A stretch of 64,000 bases of DNA from Polymorphum gilvum SL003B-26A1 (GTDB taxonomy: Bacteria; Pseudomonadota; Alphaproteobacteria; Rhizobiales; Stappiaceae), in the NCBI RefSeq assembly GCF_000192745.1, contig NC_015259.1:2743001-2807000 (forward strand), read 5' to 3'. Both the position numbers and the translations under genes were made by a program. Below, piece by piece: positions 16,202 to 24,616 of this stretch (position 1 is its first letter; each line of letters opens with the position of its first letter). The notes beneath the pieces were generated by a model, which saw only the letters and a program-made list of their open reading frames with translations, was not told where the DNA came from and ran no database searches.

Positions 16202-17557
16202 TCATTCGGCGGCCAGCGCCGACGCCGCCCGGGCGGGGGTGAACAGGGTACGGGGGTCGAAGCGCCTGCGCAGATCCGCAAGCCGGCGCGCAGCCGCATC
16301 GGAGTGAGTGGGAAGATGGCCGCCGGGACGGTCCAGGTCGCACAGGCCGACATAGGTGCCGCTGCAGAGCGGCGAGAGGTCCCCGATCAGCCCATGCAGC
16401 CAGACCGCGTTCCGCTCGTCGTCGGCCGCGTCCGGCCACAGGCCATAGACGGCACCGAAGATCCGTCCAGACCGGGAAAGCGCGGCGTCGGACGGCATCG
16501 GCACAGCGTTCGGCCTCAGGGTGAGGACCGCGAAAGTCTCGGCCGACGGGGCATGCGCCATCGCGTCGACCGTGCGAGCGAGGATCGCGCCGAGGTCAGC
16601 GTCGGACCAGACCGAATCCACCCGGTAGCGCCGGCCGACGGGCACCGAGGGATCGGTGGCCTGATAAAGCCCCGCCATCGGCGCCTGCATCGGCCCGATC
16701 ACGTCGAGCGCGGACGGCGCGCCGACCGCAAGGCCCTCATGCACGGCACGCGCGGCATCGGCACTGTCGGCAAAGGCGGTGGCGATGGCGGCGACCATCG
16801 GGCCGGCGGGACCGGTCGCCACCTTGGCGGTGAACTCGACCGAGGCGGGCACCTTGGCCATCATGGTCTCGGCCCAGGAGGCGATCTCGGCGGCCATCGC
16901 CCCGGGATACACGCGGATCACGGTCTCGATCACGGCGGGCGCGGGCATCAGGTCGAGCCGGTAGGCGGTGACGATCCCGAAGAAGCCAGGCCCCGCGCCC
17001 CGCAGAGCCCAGAAGACCTCCGGGTTTTCGGTTGCCGAGGCGGTGACGCGGCGGCCGTCGACCAGCACGACCTCGGCCGAGGTGACGAGGCCGCAGGCAA
17101 AGCCCCAGGCGCCGCCGTTCCAGCCGACGCCGCCGCCGAGCAAATAGCCGCTCATCGGCACGCTGCCGCAATGGCCGAGCGGAAAGGCCAGCCCCTTCTG
17201 GTCCAGGGCGGTCGCCATCTCGACGTTGGTGACCGCCGGCTCGACCCGTGCGCTGCGGGCGGCGGTGTCGATCTGGAGTCCCTTCAGCGCGCCCAGGTCG
17301 ATCACCATGTCGGCCCTTGCCGCGATGCCGGTGAGATGATGTCCGCCGCCGCGCGGCGAAACCGTCAGGCCGTGGGCGGCGGCGAAGCCCACGGCCTCCT
17401 GCACGTCGGCGGCCGAAGCGGCGCGCACGATCAGCCGGGCGCGTGGCGCAGGCTTGCGACCGTTCCAGATCAGCGCGTCGTGTTCGGCGCCGAAGCCGGG
17501 TTCGATGGCGGTAACGACGGCGCCGGAGATCCGGCGCTTCAGAGCGTCAATGGTCAT
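16202..17557 (-). CDS. FAD-linked oxidase of the berberine-bridge (PCMH) type
   Basis: A 451-aa flavoprotein. The FAD-binding PCMH domain (about 35-200) contains S-P-R-G-G-G-H-H-L-T-G, where the first His is the usual covalent FAD attachment residue, then D-L-G-A-L-K-G-L. G-Y-L-L-G-G-G-V-G-W-N contacts FAD. The substrate domain follows, and the C-terminus (R-R-F-D-P-R-T-L-F) corresponds to the BBE tail. No signal peptide is visible. Such enzymes oxidise alcohols, sugars or aromatics; the substrate is not readable. It is followed by the cytochrome c gene on the same strand. Confidence 0.85.
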   Translation of the reverse strand: MTIDALKRRISGAVVTAIEPGFGAEHDALIWNGRKPAPRARLIVRAASAADVQEAVGFAAAHGLTVSPRGGGHHLTGIAARADMVIDLGALKGLQIDTAARSARVEPAVTNVEMATALDQKGLAFPLGHCGSVPMSGYLLGGGVGWNGGAWGFACGLVTSAEVVLVDGRRVTASATENPEVFWALRGAGPGFFGIVTAYRLDLMPAPAVIETVIRVYPGAMAAEIASWAETMMAKVPASVEFTAKVATGPAGPMVAAIATAFADSADAARAVHEGLAVGAPSALDVIGPMQAPMAGLYQATDPSVPVGRRYRVDSVWSDADLGAILARTVDAMAHAPSAETFAVLTLRPNAVPMPSDAALSRSGRIFGAVYGLWPDAADDERNAVWLHGLIGDLSPLCSGTYVGLCDLDRPGGHLPTHSDAAARRLADLRRRFDPRTLFTPARAASALAAE

Positions 17558-17761
17558 GTTTGTCCTGTCCCGGCGGGTGTCCGGCCCGATCCTCTTGCCT
17601 GCGGTGCGCGCGGCACTGACTCTGGCGTGGGTTGTGCGGCGTTTCCGGACAGAGCTGAGCTGCCGGATCTGGCCTGGACGGACTGATAGACGATCCGACG
17701 GGGACGGGCTTGCTAAGTCTCCCGGCAGGAAATCGTAAAAGATTGCTAAACCGAGCGGCTC

Positions 17762-19126
17762 TCAGGCCGCGGGGGAGCCCTCGTGATCCATGTCCATCAG
17801 CGCGATCCCGCAGGTGGCGACCAGCCGGAACCGGCCGCGGCCGCTTCTCTCGATCCGCAGGCAGGCGCCGCGCTCCTCCAGCCTCCGGCGCAACAGGACG
17901 AGCCGGGCATCCAGGTTCTCGGCATGGTCGGGCAGCTTCAGCGACCGGTCGAGCCGCAGCTCGCGCGTGGAGAATTCGGTGCGCCCGGTCTCTGCGTTCT
18001 GGCGCAGAAGTCGCCAGAGGATCGCCCCCGCGACGCCCTTGATGAGATAGTCATCGTCGAGGAACAGGCTGTCGTCGCGCGGGTAGCGGCGCACGGTGAC
18101 ACAGCTCGCCGGTGCGGCCGGGGATGCGGCCGGGGATGGGGTCGGCCCATCGGGCGACCCGGCCTCCTCCTCGCCGAGCAGGCTCGCCTGTGCCCCGAAG
18201 TAGCTCGCAAGCAGGACCAGCGCGTCCTCGTCCTCATGGTCGAACCGCATGATCTCGGGCGATTCGCAGAACAGCACGCCCAGCACACGGCCCGCCGACA
18301 GGATCGGCACGGCGATCTGACTGTGCGGATCGCCGAGGCCGGGAAACGGAACGCCGTGCGGTTCCCCGGCGATCAGGCCCGCCTGCCGCGCCGCCGCCCC
18401 GAGCGCTGCACCATAGCGGTAGTCCGCGCTCAGATGGCCGATGCGGATCGGCACCGCTTCGCGCGCGGCAACGCCGATCACCCCTTCGCCTCGCAGGATC
18501 TCGGCTCCAACGCCGGAGGCGGCATAGCCGCGCGAACCAATGGCGAACAGCCGCCCGTCGCCCTCGGCCATCAGCAGGATCGTGTGCTCGATGTGCAGAT
18601 GCCGGACCACGCCATCCAGCACCCTGTCGGCCAGTTCGTCGAAGTCTCGGCAGCGCGCGAGATCTTCGATGCAGGAGCGGGCGGCCGAAAGCAGGGGCCG
18701 CGCAGGCTGCTCGGCCGGCACGGCAGGCGCCGTCAGCTGTTCGATCCCCGCCACGCGGAAGACATCGGCCCCGAGCAGCCGGAAGACGCCCTCGAGCCCG
18801 TGATGGGAGGCAATGCCCGCCAGTCGCGACTTCATCATCTCGAACAGCGGGCCTTCCGTGCGCGTCTCGACATGATCGAGATGCAGGCGGTGGCGGGCAT
18901 GGGTCAGGGGATCGAAGATCTCGACACAAGCCTTTCCGGTGGCCAGCAGGTTCGTCCGCGTCTTGTTGAAGAACTGCCAGGACAGGGCCACGTGGTCGTC
19001 ATCCACCCAGTACACCTGGCTGATCATCGAGACATTGGGCTGCCCCTCGGCATCGCAGGTGCACAGGAGCGAGGCCGCGACCCCCTCCATCGCGCCGCGC
19101 AGGGCGCGCAAGCCACAGGGGCTCAT
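17762..19126 (-). CDS. Three-domain protein: pyridoxamine-oxidase-fold, GAF and winged-helix-like
   Basis: A 454-aa protein. Residues about 10-130 are a flavin-binding split-barrel of the pyridoxamine phosphate oxidase type (L-L-C-T-C-D-A-E-G-Q-P-N-V-S, W-Q-F-F-N-K-T-R-T-N). Residues about 165-320 are a GAF sensor domain (G-E-G-V-I-G-V-A-A-R, Q-I-A-V-P-I-L-S-A-G-R-V-L-G-V-L-F). Residues about 350-454 are a compact helix-rich tail (S-T-R-E-L-R-L-D-R-S, L-R-R-R-L-E-E-R-G) that looks like a winged helix. It could be a redox- or ligand-sensing regulator (inference). The start overlaps the upstream gene by 4 nt (ATGA). The upstream reading frame is open, but homology starts at 19126. Confidence 0.72.
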   Translation of the reverse strand: MSPCGLRALRGAMEGVAASLLCTCDAEGQPNVSMISQVYWVDDDHVALSWQFFNKTRTNLLATGKACVEIFDPLTHARHRLHLDHVETRTEGPLFEMMKSRLAGIASHHGLEGVFRLLGADVFRVAGIEQLTAPAVPAEQPARPLLSAARSCIEDLARCRDFDELADRVLDGVVRHLHIEHTILLMAEGDGRLFAIGSRGYAASGVGAEILRGEGVIGVAAREAVPIRIGHLSADYRYGAALGAAARQAGLIAGEPHGVPFPGLGDPHSQIAVPILSAGRVLGVLFCESPEIMRFDHEDEDALVLLASYFGAQASLLGEEEAGSPDGPTPSPAASPAAPASCVTVRRYPRDDSLFLDDDYLIKGVAGAILWRLLRQNAETGRTEFSTRELRLDRSLKLPDHAENLDARLVLLRRRLEERGACLRIERSGRGRFRLVATCGIALMDMDHEGSPAA

Positions 19127-19662
19127 CGCCGCAACTCCGCCCCGGCGCCGGGACCAGGCGTCTGGGTAAAAACGCGCTCGGGCCTGAACTCCACAACCGC
19201 CAACCCGCCCGGATCGTAGGCGGTGTAGTCGCGGGCCTGTCCCGGGGTATAGCTCAGCGTGACCAGTTCGTGCCGCAGGATCGCGCATTGCCGGGCAATC
19301 TCCGACAGGTCTTCGGACTCGGGCGAGTCAAGACGGGCGGAGGCGGCCTTGATCTGGATCGACCGGTGATCGCGCGCGCTAGAGAAGGTCGCGGCAACGG
19401 CGCTGCCGGCCTCCACCGCGGCCAGAAGCGGGGCGTTGCGGGCGCAGTCCAGGAACAGCCGCACCACACTCATCTCGCGCACCCGGCAGGCAACGCCCGA
19501 CCCGACCAGCGGACGGTCGTCGATGCCCTTCACGCCGAGGATCGGCGCGACACCGCTCTGGACGAAGGCCACGAGATGAACCGGCAGCCGCCCCGGTTGT
19601 GGCGTGGAATCCCGCCAGCTCACCTGGTCGTCGGTCGGGGTGGCATAGGTCGGTGCGGTCAT
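19123..19662 (-). CDS. Pyridoxamine 5'-phosphate oxidase-fold flavin-binding protein
   Basis: A 179-aa single-domain protein of the same split-barrel type as the N-terminal domain of its overlapping neighbour (V-S-V-x-V-x-L-x-S-G-V-A, R-N-A-P-L-L-A-A-V-E, T-Y-S-P-type strands, ending Y-D-P-G-G-L-A-V-V-E-F-R-P). Such proteins bind FMN, F420 or heme. The two genes share an ATGA junction, so they are likely made in fixed ratio and may form a heteromer. It is the last normal-chromosome gene before the island. Confidence 0.7.
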   Translation of the reverse strand: MTAPTYATPTDDQVSWRDSTPQPGRLPVHLVAFVQSGVAPILGVKGIDDRPLVGSGVACRVREMSVVRLFLDCARNAPLLAAVEAGSAVAATFSSARDHRSIQIKAASARLDSPESEDLSEIARQCAILRHELVTLSYTPGQARDYTAYDPGGLAVVEFRPERVFTQTPGPGAGAELRR

Positions 19663-19759
19663 CGTCGGGGACAGGGGATCGGGTTGACGCCGGTGCCTGC
19701 ATCATGGCGTTGTCGGTTCCATTGTCCCATAGCACAAACATTCCGGTTCGCGCAGAACG

Positions 19760-19858
19760 GTTCTCGGCGACGCGTGTCGCTCTTTCTTCAGACGACGGAC
19801 TCTGCCCGCCTGATCGCCATCCCCTGATGGCTTGGAGACCTTTTTCTTCCAGGCGTAG
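19760..19858 (-). pseudogene. Remnant of an IS3-type OrfA transposase
   Basis: Read on the minus strand, the bases translate as Y-A-W-K-K-K-V-S-K-P-S-G, then D-G-D-Q-A, R-R-L-K-K-E, very close to the OrfA protein at 24283-24558. After that the frame is lost. The fragment stops exactly where the IS3-family element begins at 19859, so it is a leftover of an older element. Confidence 0.6.
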
Positions 19859-19939
19859 TGAGCTGCTCCCCAAAAATCGGACAGTGACGGAAGCTACGAT
19901 CTGACGTCTGCTGGTCTCCAAGAGCGAGGAGATCAGGAT

Positions 19940-20233
19940 ATGAAGAAACGCAGGAACCATGATGCGGGGTTCAAGGCCCGCGTGGCGCTGGAGGCCTTGA
20001 AGGGCGAGCGCACGGTATCGGAACTAGCCGCCGAATACGGTGTACATCCGACGATGATCCACCAGTGGAAGAAGGCGTTGCTGGACGGCGCGGCGGACAT
20101 CTTCGAGCGGGGCGGCAAGAAGGCCCCTGAGGTTGATGAGGATACGGTGCGGGCGCTGCACGCAAAGATTGGGGAGCTGGCTGTGGCCAACGATCTTTTG
20201 TCACGAAAGCTCAAGCCCTGGACCGGCAAGTGA
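19940..20233 (+). CDS. IS3-family transposase OrfA
   Basis: A 97-aa protein with a helix-turn-helix near the N-terminus (V-S-E-L-A-A-E-Y-G-V-H-P-T-M-I-H-Q-W) that binds the element's ends, and a leucine-zipper-like region (about 60-90). It overlaps orfB, which is in the -1 frame, so a fused OrfAB transposase is probably made by programmed frameshifting, as in other IS3 members. Confidence 0.88.
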   Translation: MKKRRNHDAGFKARVALEALKGERTVSELAAEYGVHPTMIHQWKKALLDGAADIFERGGKKAPEVDEDTVRALHAKIGELAVANDLLSRKLKPWTGK

Positions 20234-21084
20234 GGCGCGGGATGATCGAGAAGAACCATCCTGCCTTGTCGGTGGGCGCGCAATGCCGCCTGCTGTCGAT
20301 CTCGCGCTCGTCGTTCTACTACGAACCGCAGGGCGAGACGGCGATGAACCTCGCCCTGATGCGGGTGATCGATCAGCAGTTCCTCGAAACCCCGTTCTAC
20401 GGCGTTCGGCAGATGACCTGGCACCTGCAGAACGAGGGCCATGCCGTGAATCAGAAGCGCATCCGGCGGCTGATGCGGCTCATGCGCCTGATGCCGATCT
20501 ACCAGAAGCCCGATACCAGCCGGCCCGCGAAGGGGCACAAAACCTATCCCTATCTGCTGGGCGGGCTGCGGGTGGAGCGGCCTAATCATGTCTGGTGCGC
20601 CGACATCACCTATCTGCCCATGCGCCGGGGCTTTCTCTATCTGGTGGCCGTCATGGACTGGTTCACGCGCAAGGTGCTGGCCTGGCGCATCTCGAACACG
20701 CTGGAGGCCGACTTCTGCGTCGAAGCGCTGAACGAAGCAATCCACAAGTTTGGCCTACCCGAGATCATGAACACGGATCAGGGCAGCCAGTTCACGTCCT
20801 TCGCTTGGACCGATCGGCTGAAACGGGTCGGCACCCGGATCTCGATGGATGGCAAGGGGCGCTGCCTCGACAACATCGTCATCGAGCGCCTGTGGCGATC
20901 CCTGAAGTATGAATGCGTCTATCTGCACGCTTGGGAGACCGGCTCTCAGGCAAAGGCTGGCATCGGCCGCTGGATCACCTTCTACAATCACCAGCGGCCT
21001 CACACCGCCCATAGCGGACAGCCGCCCGCCGTGGTTTACTTCAACACCATCGAAACCGATCAGCAGGTGCAGGCAGTAGCTTAA
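20230..21084 (+). CDS. IS3-family transposase OrfB (DDE catalytic domain)
   Basis: A 284-aa frame starting at GTG in the overlap (an internal ATG lies at 20242). It has an HTH_21-type segment, then an rve integrase core with first Asp in C-A-D-I-T-Y-L, second in M-N-T-D-Q-G-S-Q-F-T and Glu in I-V-I-E-R-L-W-R-S-L-K-Y-E. N-H-Q-R-P-H-T-A is the family C-terminal signature. No frame break, so the element may still be active. Confidence 0.9.
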   Translation: MRRGMIEKNHPALSVGAQCRLLSISRSSFYYEPQGETAMNLALMRVIDQQFLETPFYGVRQMTWHLQNEGHAVNQKRIRRLMRLMRLMPIYQKPDTSRPAKGHKTYPYLLGGLRVERPNHVWCADITYLPMRRGFLYLVAVMDWFTRKVLAWRISNTLEADFCVEALNEAIHKFGLPEIMNTDQGSQFTSFAWTDRLKRVGTRISMDGKGRCLDNIVIERLWRSLKYECVYLHAWETGSQAKAGIGRWITFYNHQRPHTAHSGQPPAVVYFNTIETDQQVQAVA

Positions 21085-21279
21085 ATCACCCGAAAATCTG
21101 TCCAAGAGACGGGGAGTAGCTCAGCCGACAGATTGGCAAATTAGCGAAGCCACCAGCATGCTATGCGGGGAAAGGCTACTGATGTGAACCAAAATCGCCA
21201 TTCATGAGGTCGGCCTTCATTCCAATGAGACCCGGGATTTGGTAGCAGTTGAGAACTTCATCTCCGTTTCGAGGTTCGC

Positions 21280-22065
21280 GTGCTCAAAGGATTAGCCATC
21301 ATCTTACTGGCGCTGACTCCGATCTCCGCTGCAGCAGCCGATTTTTCCGTTACAAACACAAAACTTGGAATGACCGATGCAGAGATAATCAGCGCGCTTC
21401 CTGATGATCTAAGGCCGACCGCCGAACGCCGACTTTTGGGGGCATTGGGCGAATCGCCCATTCCTTATGTGAGAGTATCGGCAGGAACCGCTGAATGCGA
21501 AGCCTTGAGGTTCAAAGAGCACGGCCGGGTATGTACGCGATACTCGGCCTTTCTTATGTCTAAAGGTTCGACGTTTCATTCTATATCTATTACACTTGAT
21601 CAATTTTTTGAAACGTCAATTGACATTAGTGTAATCGAAAATTTGCTGATAAAGAATTTTGGTGAGCCTTCTGCAAAGATTATGAATCCTATATATAATT
21701 TTAATATTGAAAAATCTTCTATTTCTCGAGTGGGTGCGCCAAGCAAATGGCCCGATGGTATGCAGGTAGAGATCCCGCCCTTTAGCCCTCTGCCCTTGTT
21801 TATTTGGACGCCCGAAATTAGTAATATCGACCCATCAAAGAGAAATAGCCTGTTATCTGTCGCTCCTAACGTAGGTCAAATCGGGCTAACGCAACCGCTC
21901 CTACGTGTTTTCGTCAACCTCGATGGAAATCGGGTCAGCGGACTTAAAATTATTCTAAGTGATCCGGTCGCGCATAACGAATGGAGTGCTCGCTTAGAGC
22001 AAGCCGAAAGAGCTAAACGGCTTGAACGAGAGAGGGCAGCCGAAGGTCAAATCAGGCTAAGATAG
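21280..22065 (+). CDS. Secreted protein of unknown function, AT-rich
   Basis: A 261-aa protein starting at GTG, with a clear signal peptide (about 1-20, ending S-A-A-A-A) and no recognised domain. A short N-terminal segment V-T-N-T-K-L-G-M-T-D-A-E-I resembles the opening of SmpA-type or similar secreted modules. The C-terminus is a charged helix (E-Q-A-E-R-A-K-R-L-E-R-E-R). Base composition is much more AT-rich than the chromosome, with runs such as ATATATAATT, so it was acquired recently. It is flanked by insertion sequences on both sides. Confidence 0.6.
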   Translation: MLKGLAIILLALTPISAAAADFSVTNTKLGMTDAEIISALPDDLRPTAERRLLGALGESPIPYVRVSAGTAECEALRFKEHGRVCTRYSAFLMSKGSTFHSISITLDQFFETSIDISVIENLLIKNFGEPSAKIMNPIYNFNIEKSSISRVGAPSKWPDGMQVEIPPFSPLPLFIWTPEISNIDPSKRNSLLSVAPNVGQIGLTQPLLRVFVNLDGNRVSGLKIILSDPVAHNEWSARLEQAERAKRLERERAAEGQIRLR

Positions 22066-22240
22066 TAGCAGAAACGTGGAAAGGTTTGCATACGTCCGGC
22101 GTGGCTCATCCGCCTGGTAGCGGGTTAGCGTGGCGGTGGATCATATTCCTTAGGACGCTTTGCGATAATGGCATTCGTGTCGGGATCGAAAACGGTCTCG
22201 GGGAGCAAGCTGCGCTCAAGGTGCACTAACTTGATTGAGG

Positions 22241-22281
22241 TGTGCACTTAACCTTCTTTCCGTGCTATCGTCGGAAAGGAG
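22241..22281. mobile_element. Solitary 41-bp terminal fragment of an IS481-family element
   Basis: The bases match, with one change in the first 36, the transposase-start end of the complete IS481-family element at 22474-23578, but in opposite orientation. The match ends exactly where the second IS3-family element begins (22282). The rest of this copy is not in the window. Confidence 0.75.
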
Positions 22282-22467
22282 TGAATAGCCCCGACTTTTG
22301 TGGACACCCTCGGGTTACATTTCGTGCTGCCGTTCGAACTCGACGGGTGACAGCATCCCGTTCCTGACGTGCTTTCGCTTTGGATTGTAGAACATCTCGA
22401 TGTAGTCGAACACGTCCTGCCTTGCCTCCTCGCGTGTTCGGTAGGTCCTGCGCCGTATCCGCTCGCG

Positions 22468-22473
22468 CTTGAG
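22468..22473. repeat. Target-site duplication, left copy (CTTGAG)
   Basis: The hexamer flanks the IS481-family element here and at 23579-23584. It lies in codons for Leu-Lys of the interrupted orfB. Confidence 0.85.
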
Positions 22474-23578
22474 CTGTCCACTTAACCTTCTTGGCTAACG
22501 AATGACATGACGGTTTCGACAGGCCGTCTGCCTTGGTTGCGGTAGCCCAGATGCGGGCGCTCTGTGTTGTAGTGGACGAGCCAGGCGTCGAGATCGGCCT
22601 GCAGGGCTTCGACGGTCTCGTAGAAAGTCTCGCGCATCTTCACCCGGAAGAACTCGTCCAGCACCGTGCCGTTGAAGCGCTCGACGAAGCCGTTGGTCTT
22701 TGGCGTCTTCACCTTCGTGCGGCGGTGCTCGATGCCATTGAGGTCGAGATAGAGCTCGTAAGGATGCCGGTCCGTCCCGCAGAACTCGCGGCCATTGTCG
22801 GTCAGCACGGCTTTCACCGGCAAATCGAGATGGCGGTAGAAGGGCAGCACGTCGTTGTGCAGTACTGCGACCGCCGCCTCGGGCTGCTTGGAGACGTGCA
22901 GGAAGCCGAAGGCGTAGCTGCCGAAGGTATCGACCACGGCGTGCAGATAGACCTTGCCGACGCCCTTGAGACTGCCCACGAAGAACGTGTCGGCCGACAG
23001 GAGCTCGCCCGGCGCGCTTGATTCCACGTGCCTTTCCCGGAAGCAGGGGTTCAGCTTCTCCAGGAAGGCGGCCTGTTCGGGCGTGATCTCGATGGCCGTC
23101 TCGGCGTTCTGTGCCTCCAGCGCCAGCCAGCGCTCGACCTTGGTGCCGAGGCCGCTTTCGTTGAGGATCTTCTGGATGGTGATCGACGACACCCGGACAC
23201 CTTCCAGCGCCAGCATCGCCTCGTGCCGATTACAGCCATAGGCGGGATGCGCCAGCGCAAGCTCCTTGATCCTGTCCACCACCTCGGGCGCCGTCGTCTG
23301 CGGATGGCTCTTGTGGATCGGCGGCAGGTCCTTCAGCCCGTCGAACCCTTGCGTCTGAAACCGGCGCTTCCACTCGTAGAAGCTGGTCCGGTCCATGCCT
23401 CGCTGACGGCAGGCCTCGGCGACGTTGCCGAGTTCCCTCGCCAGCTCAAGCACGCTCAAACGCTGCTGCGCCACCTTGCTGGCGGCATCACGAGGCGAGG
23501 CCTGCCTTGCTGTTGATGATTGTCCCATGGGATCTTCCTCCTTTCCAACGATAGCACGGAAAGAAGGTTAAGTGCACA
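22474..23578 (-). mobile_element. IS481-family insertion sequence (1105 bp)
   Basis: Terminal inverted repeats TGTCCACTTAACCTTCTT and TGTGCACTTAACCTTCTT. The element is flanked by a perfect 6-bp duplication CTTGAG. It carries one transposase gene on the minus strand and is inserted into orfB of an IS3-family element. Confidence 0.9.
22482..23528 (-). CDS. IS481-family transposase
   Basis: A 348-aa single-frame transposase. The N-terminal helix-turn-helix (L-E-L-A-R-E-L-G-N-V-A-E-A-C, then F-Y-E-W-K-R-R-F) binds DNA. The rve core shows the DDE triad: Asp in L-S-A-D-T-F-F-V, Asp in V-L-T-D-N-G-R-E-F and Glu in N-G-F-V-E-R-F-N-G-T-V. Y-N-T-E-R-P-H-L-G-Y is the usual C-terminal motif. The frame is complete, so the element is potentially active. 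Confidence 0.9.
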   Translation of the reverse strand: MGQSSTARQASPRDAASKVAQQRLSVLELARELGNVAEACRQRGMDRTSFYEWKRRFQTQGFDGLKDLPPIHKSHPQTTAPEVVDRIKELALAHPAYGCNRHEAMLALEGVRVSSITIQKILNESGLGTKVERWLALEAQNAETAIEITPEQAAFLEKLNPCFRERHVESSAPGELLSADTFFVGSLKGVGKVYLHAVVDTFGSYAFGFLHVSKQPEAAVAVLHNDVLPFYRHLDLPVKAVLTDNGREFCGTDRHPYELYLDLNGIEHRRTKVKTPKTNGFVERFNGTVLDEFFRVKMRETFYETVEALQADLDAWLVHYNTERPHLGYRNQGRRPVETVMSFVSQEG

Positions 23579-23584
23579 CTTGAG
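23579..23584. repeat. Target-site duplication, right copy (CTTGAG)
   Basis: Second copy of the hexamer at 22468-22473, immediately after the IS481 inverted repeat. Confidence 0.85.
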
Positions 23585-24282
23585 GAGATTGAAGAAGCTC
23601 TCCGCCACGGCATTGTCGTGGCAGTTGCCGCGACGGCTCATCGAGTGCTCAAGATTGTGGTGCTTCAGGAACGCTGCCCAGTCCATGCTGGTGAACTGCG
23701 ATCCCTGATCGGAATGGACCAGAACCCTGCTCTTGGGCTTTCGACGCCACACCGCCATCAGCAATGCCTGCAACACGACATCGGTGGTCTGGCGGCTCTG
23801 CAGTGACCAGCCGATGACGCGGCGTGAAAACAGATCGATCACCACCGCCAGATAGGCAAAGCCCTCCTGGGTCCGGATGTAGGTGATGTCAGTCACCCAC
23901 GCCCTGTCCGGCGCTTCGACATCGAACTGCCGGGCAAGGGTGTTGTCGACGACGACCGACGGCTTGCCGCCATAGGAGCCAGGCCGGCGCTTGTAGCCGA
24001 TCTGCGCCTTGATCCCGGCCAGTTTTGCCAGACGAGCGATGCGGTTGGCGCAACTGGTCTCTCCCTGATCGAGAAGGTCGTCGTGCAGCTTGCGATAGCC
24101 GTAGACCCTGCCGCTCTCCTTCCAGGCCTTGCTGAGAAGCTCGGTCTGACGTGCGTCTTCCCGAGTTCGCCTGCTCAGGGGGGTCTTCAGCCAGGCGTAG
24201 AAACCGCTGGGCTGGATGCACAGGCAACGACACATCGCCCGAACCGTGAACTGCTGGCGATGCTCGGCAACGAACGCGTATC

Positions 24283-24558
24283 TCACTTTGCATCCCTGGC
24301 GAAATACGCGGTGGCTTTTTTTAGGATGTCACGCTCCTCGGTGACGCGCGCCAGCTCCTTCTTCAGGCGACGGATCTCTGCCGCCTGATCGCCATCAGTT
24401 GAACCGGATGGCTTCGAGAACTTCCTCTTCCATGCGTAGAGCGAGTGCTGGCTCACACCCAGCCGCTTCGACACCTCCGCAACCGGGTAACCCCGCTCGG
24501 TGATCTGCGCCACTGCATCGCGCTTGAAATCGTCACTGAAACTGCCGGTCCCCATCAT
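24283..24558 (-). CDS. IS3-family transposase OrfA
   Basis: A 91-aa protein with a helix-turn-helix (R-G-Y-P-V-A-E-V-S-K-R-L-G-V-S-Q-H-S) and a leucine-zipper helix (E-I-R-R-L-K-K-E-L-A-R-V) that mediates assembly with OrfB. It overlaps orfB by 4 nt. The frame is intact although its partner is broken. It shares near-identical segments with the remnant at 19760-19858, so related elements have visited twice. Confidence 0.88.
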   Translation of the reverse strand: MMGTGSFSDDFKRDAVAQITERGYPVAEVSKRLGVSQHSLYAWKRKFSKPSGSTDGDQAAEIRRLKKELARVTEERDILKKATAYFARDAK

Positions 24559-24616
24559 GGCCTCCTTGCCTCAAAATTAGGGAAGAAGGCGTCCAGAAAT
24601 CTAGGGGCTATTCAGG

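Larger units (their letters stand above)
19859..21123 (+). mobile_element. Complete IS3-family insertion sequence (about 1.27 kb)
   Basis: The ends are TGAGCTG-CTCCCC and, in reverse complement, TGAGCTA-CTCCCC, then divergent bases, then GGACAG: imperfect terminal inverted repeats of about 26 bp starting TG and ending CA. It contains overlapping orfA and orfB in the usual -1 relation. No target-site duplication is visible (left flank TAG, right flank GCC), so one flank may have been rearranged after insertion. Confidence 0.88.
22315..24286 (-). pseudogene. IS3-family OrfB transposase, split by an IS481 insertion
   Basis: The first part (24286 down to 23579) encodes the HTH_21 region and DDE core: T-D-I-T-Y-I, H-S-D-Q-G-S-Q-F and A-V-A-E-S-F-F-N-L-L-K. 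The rest (22473 down to 22315) continues K-R-E-R-I-R-R-R-T-Y, Y-N-P-K-R-K-H and ends at Q-H-E-M. Removing the inserted element and one copy of CTCAAG restores one continuous frame, so the gene was intact before the insertion. As it stands, read-through gives a truncated protein with a foreign tail. Confidence 0.9.
22282..24614 (-). mobile_element. IS3-family insertion sequence, interrupted by an IS481-family element
   Basis: The ends are TGAATAGCCCC at 22282 and its complement GGGGCTATTCA ending at 24614, with further inverted similarity (TGGAC-CC) inside. Without the inserted 1105-bp element and its 6-bp duplication it would be 1222 bp, normal for IS3. OrfA is intact; orfB is split. Flanking triplets differ (GAG/GGG), so no target duplication is evident. 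Confidence 0.85.

Noticed and set aside
22248-22481. 77-codon minus-strand frame at the left of the IS cluster
   Set aside because: Out of frame with the real transposase C-terminus located in the same bases.
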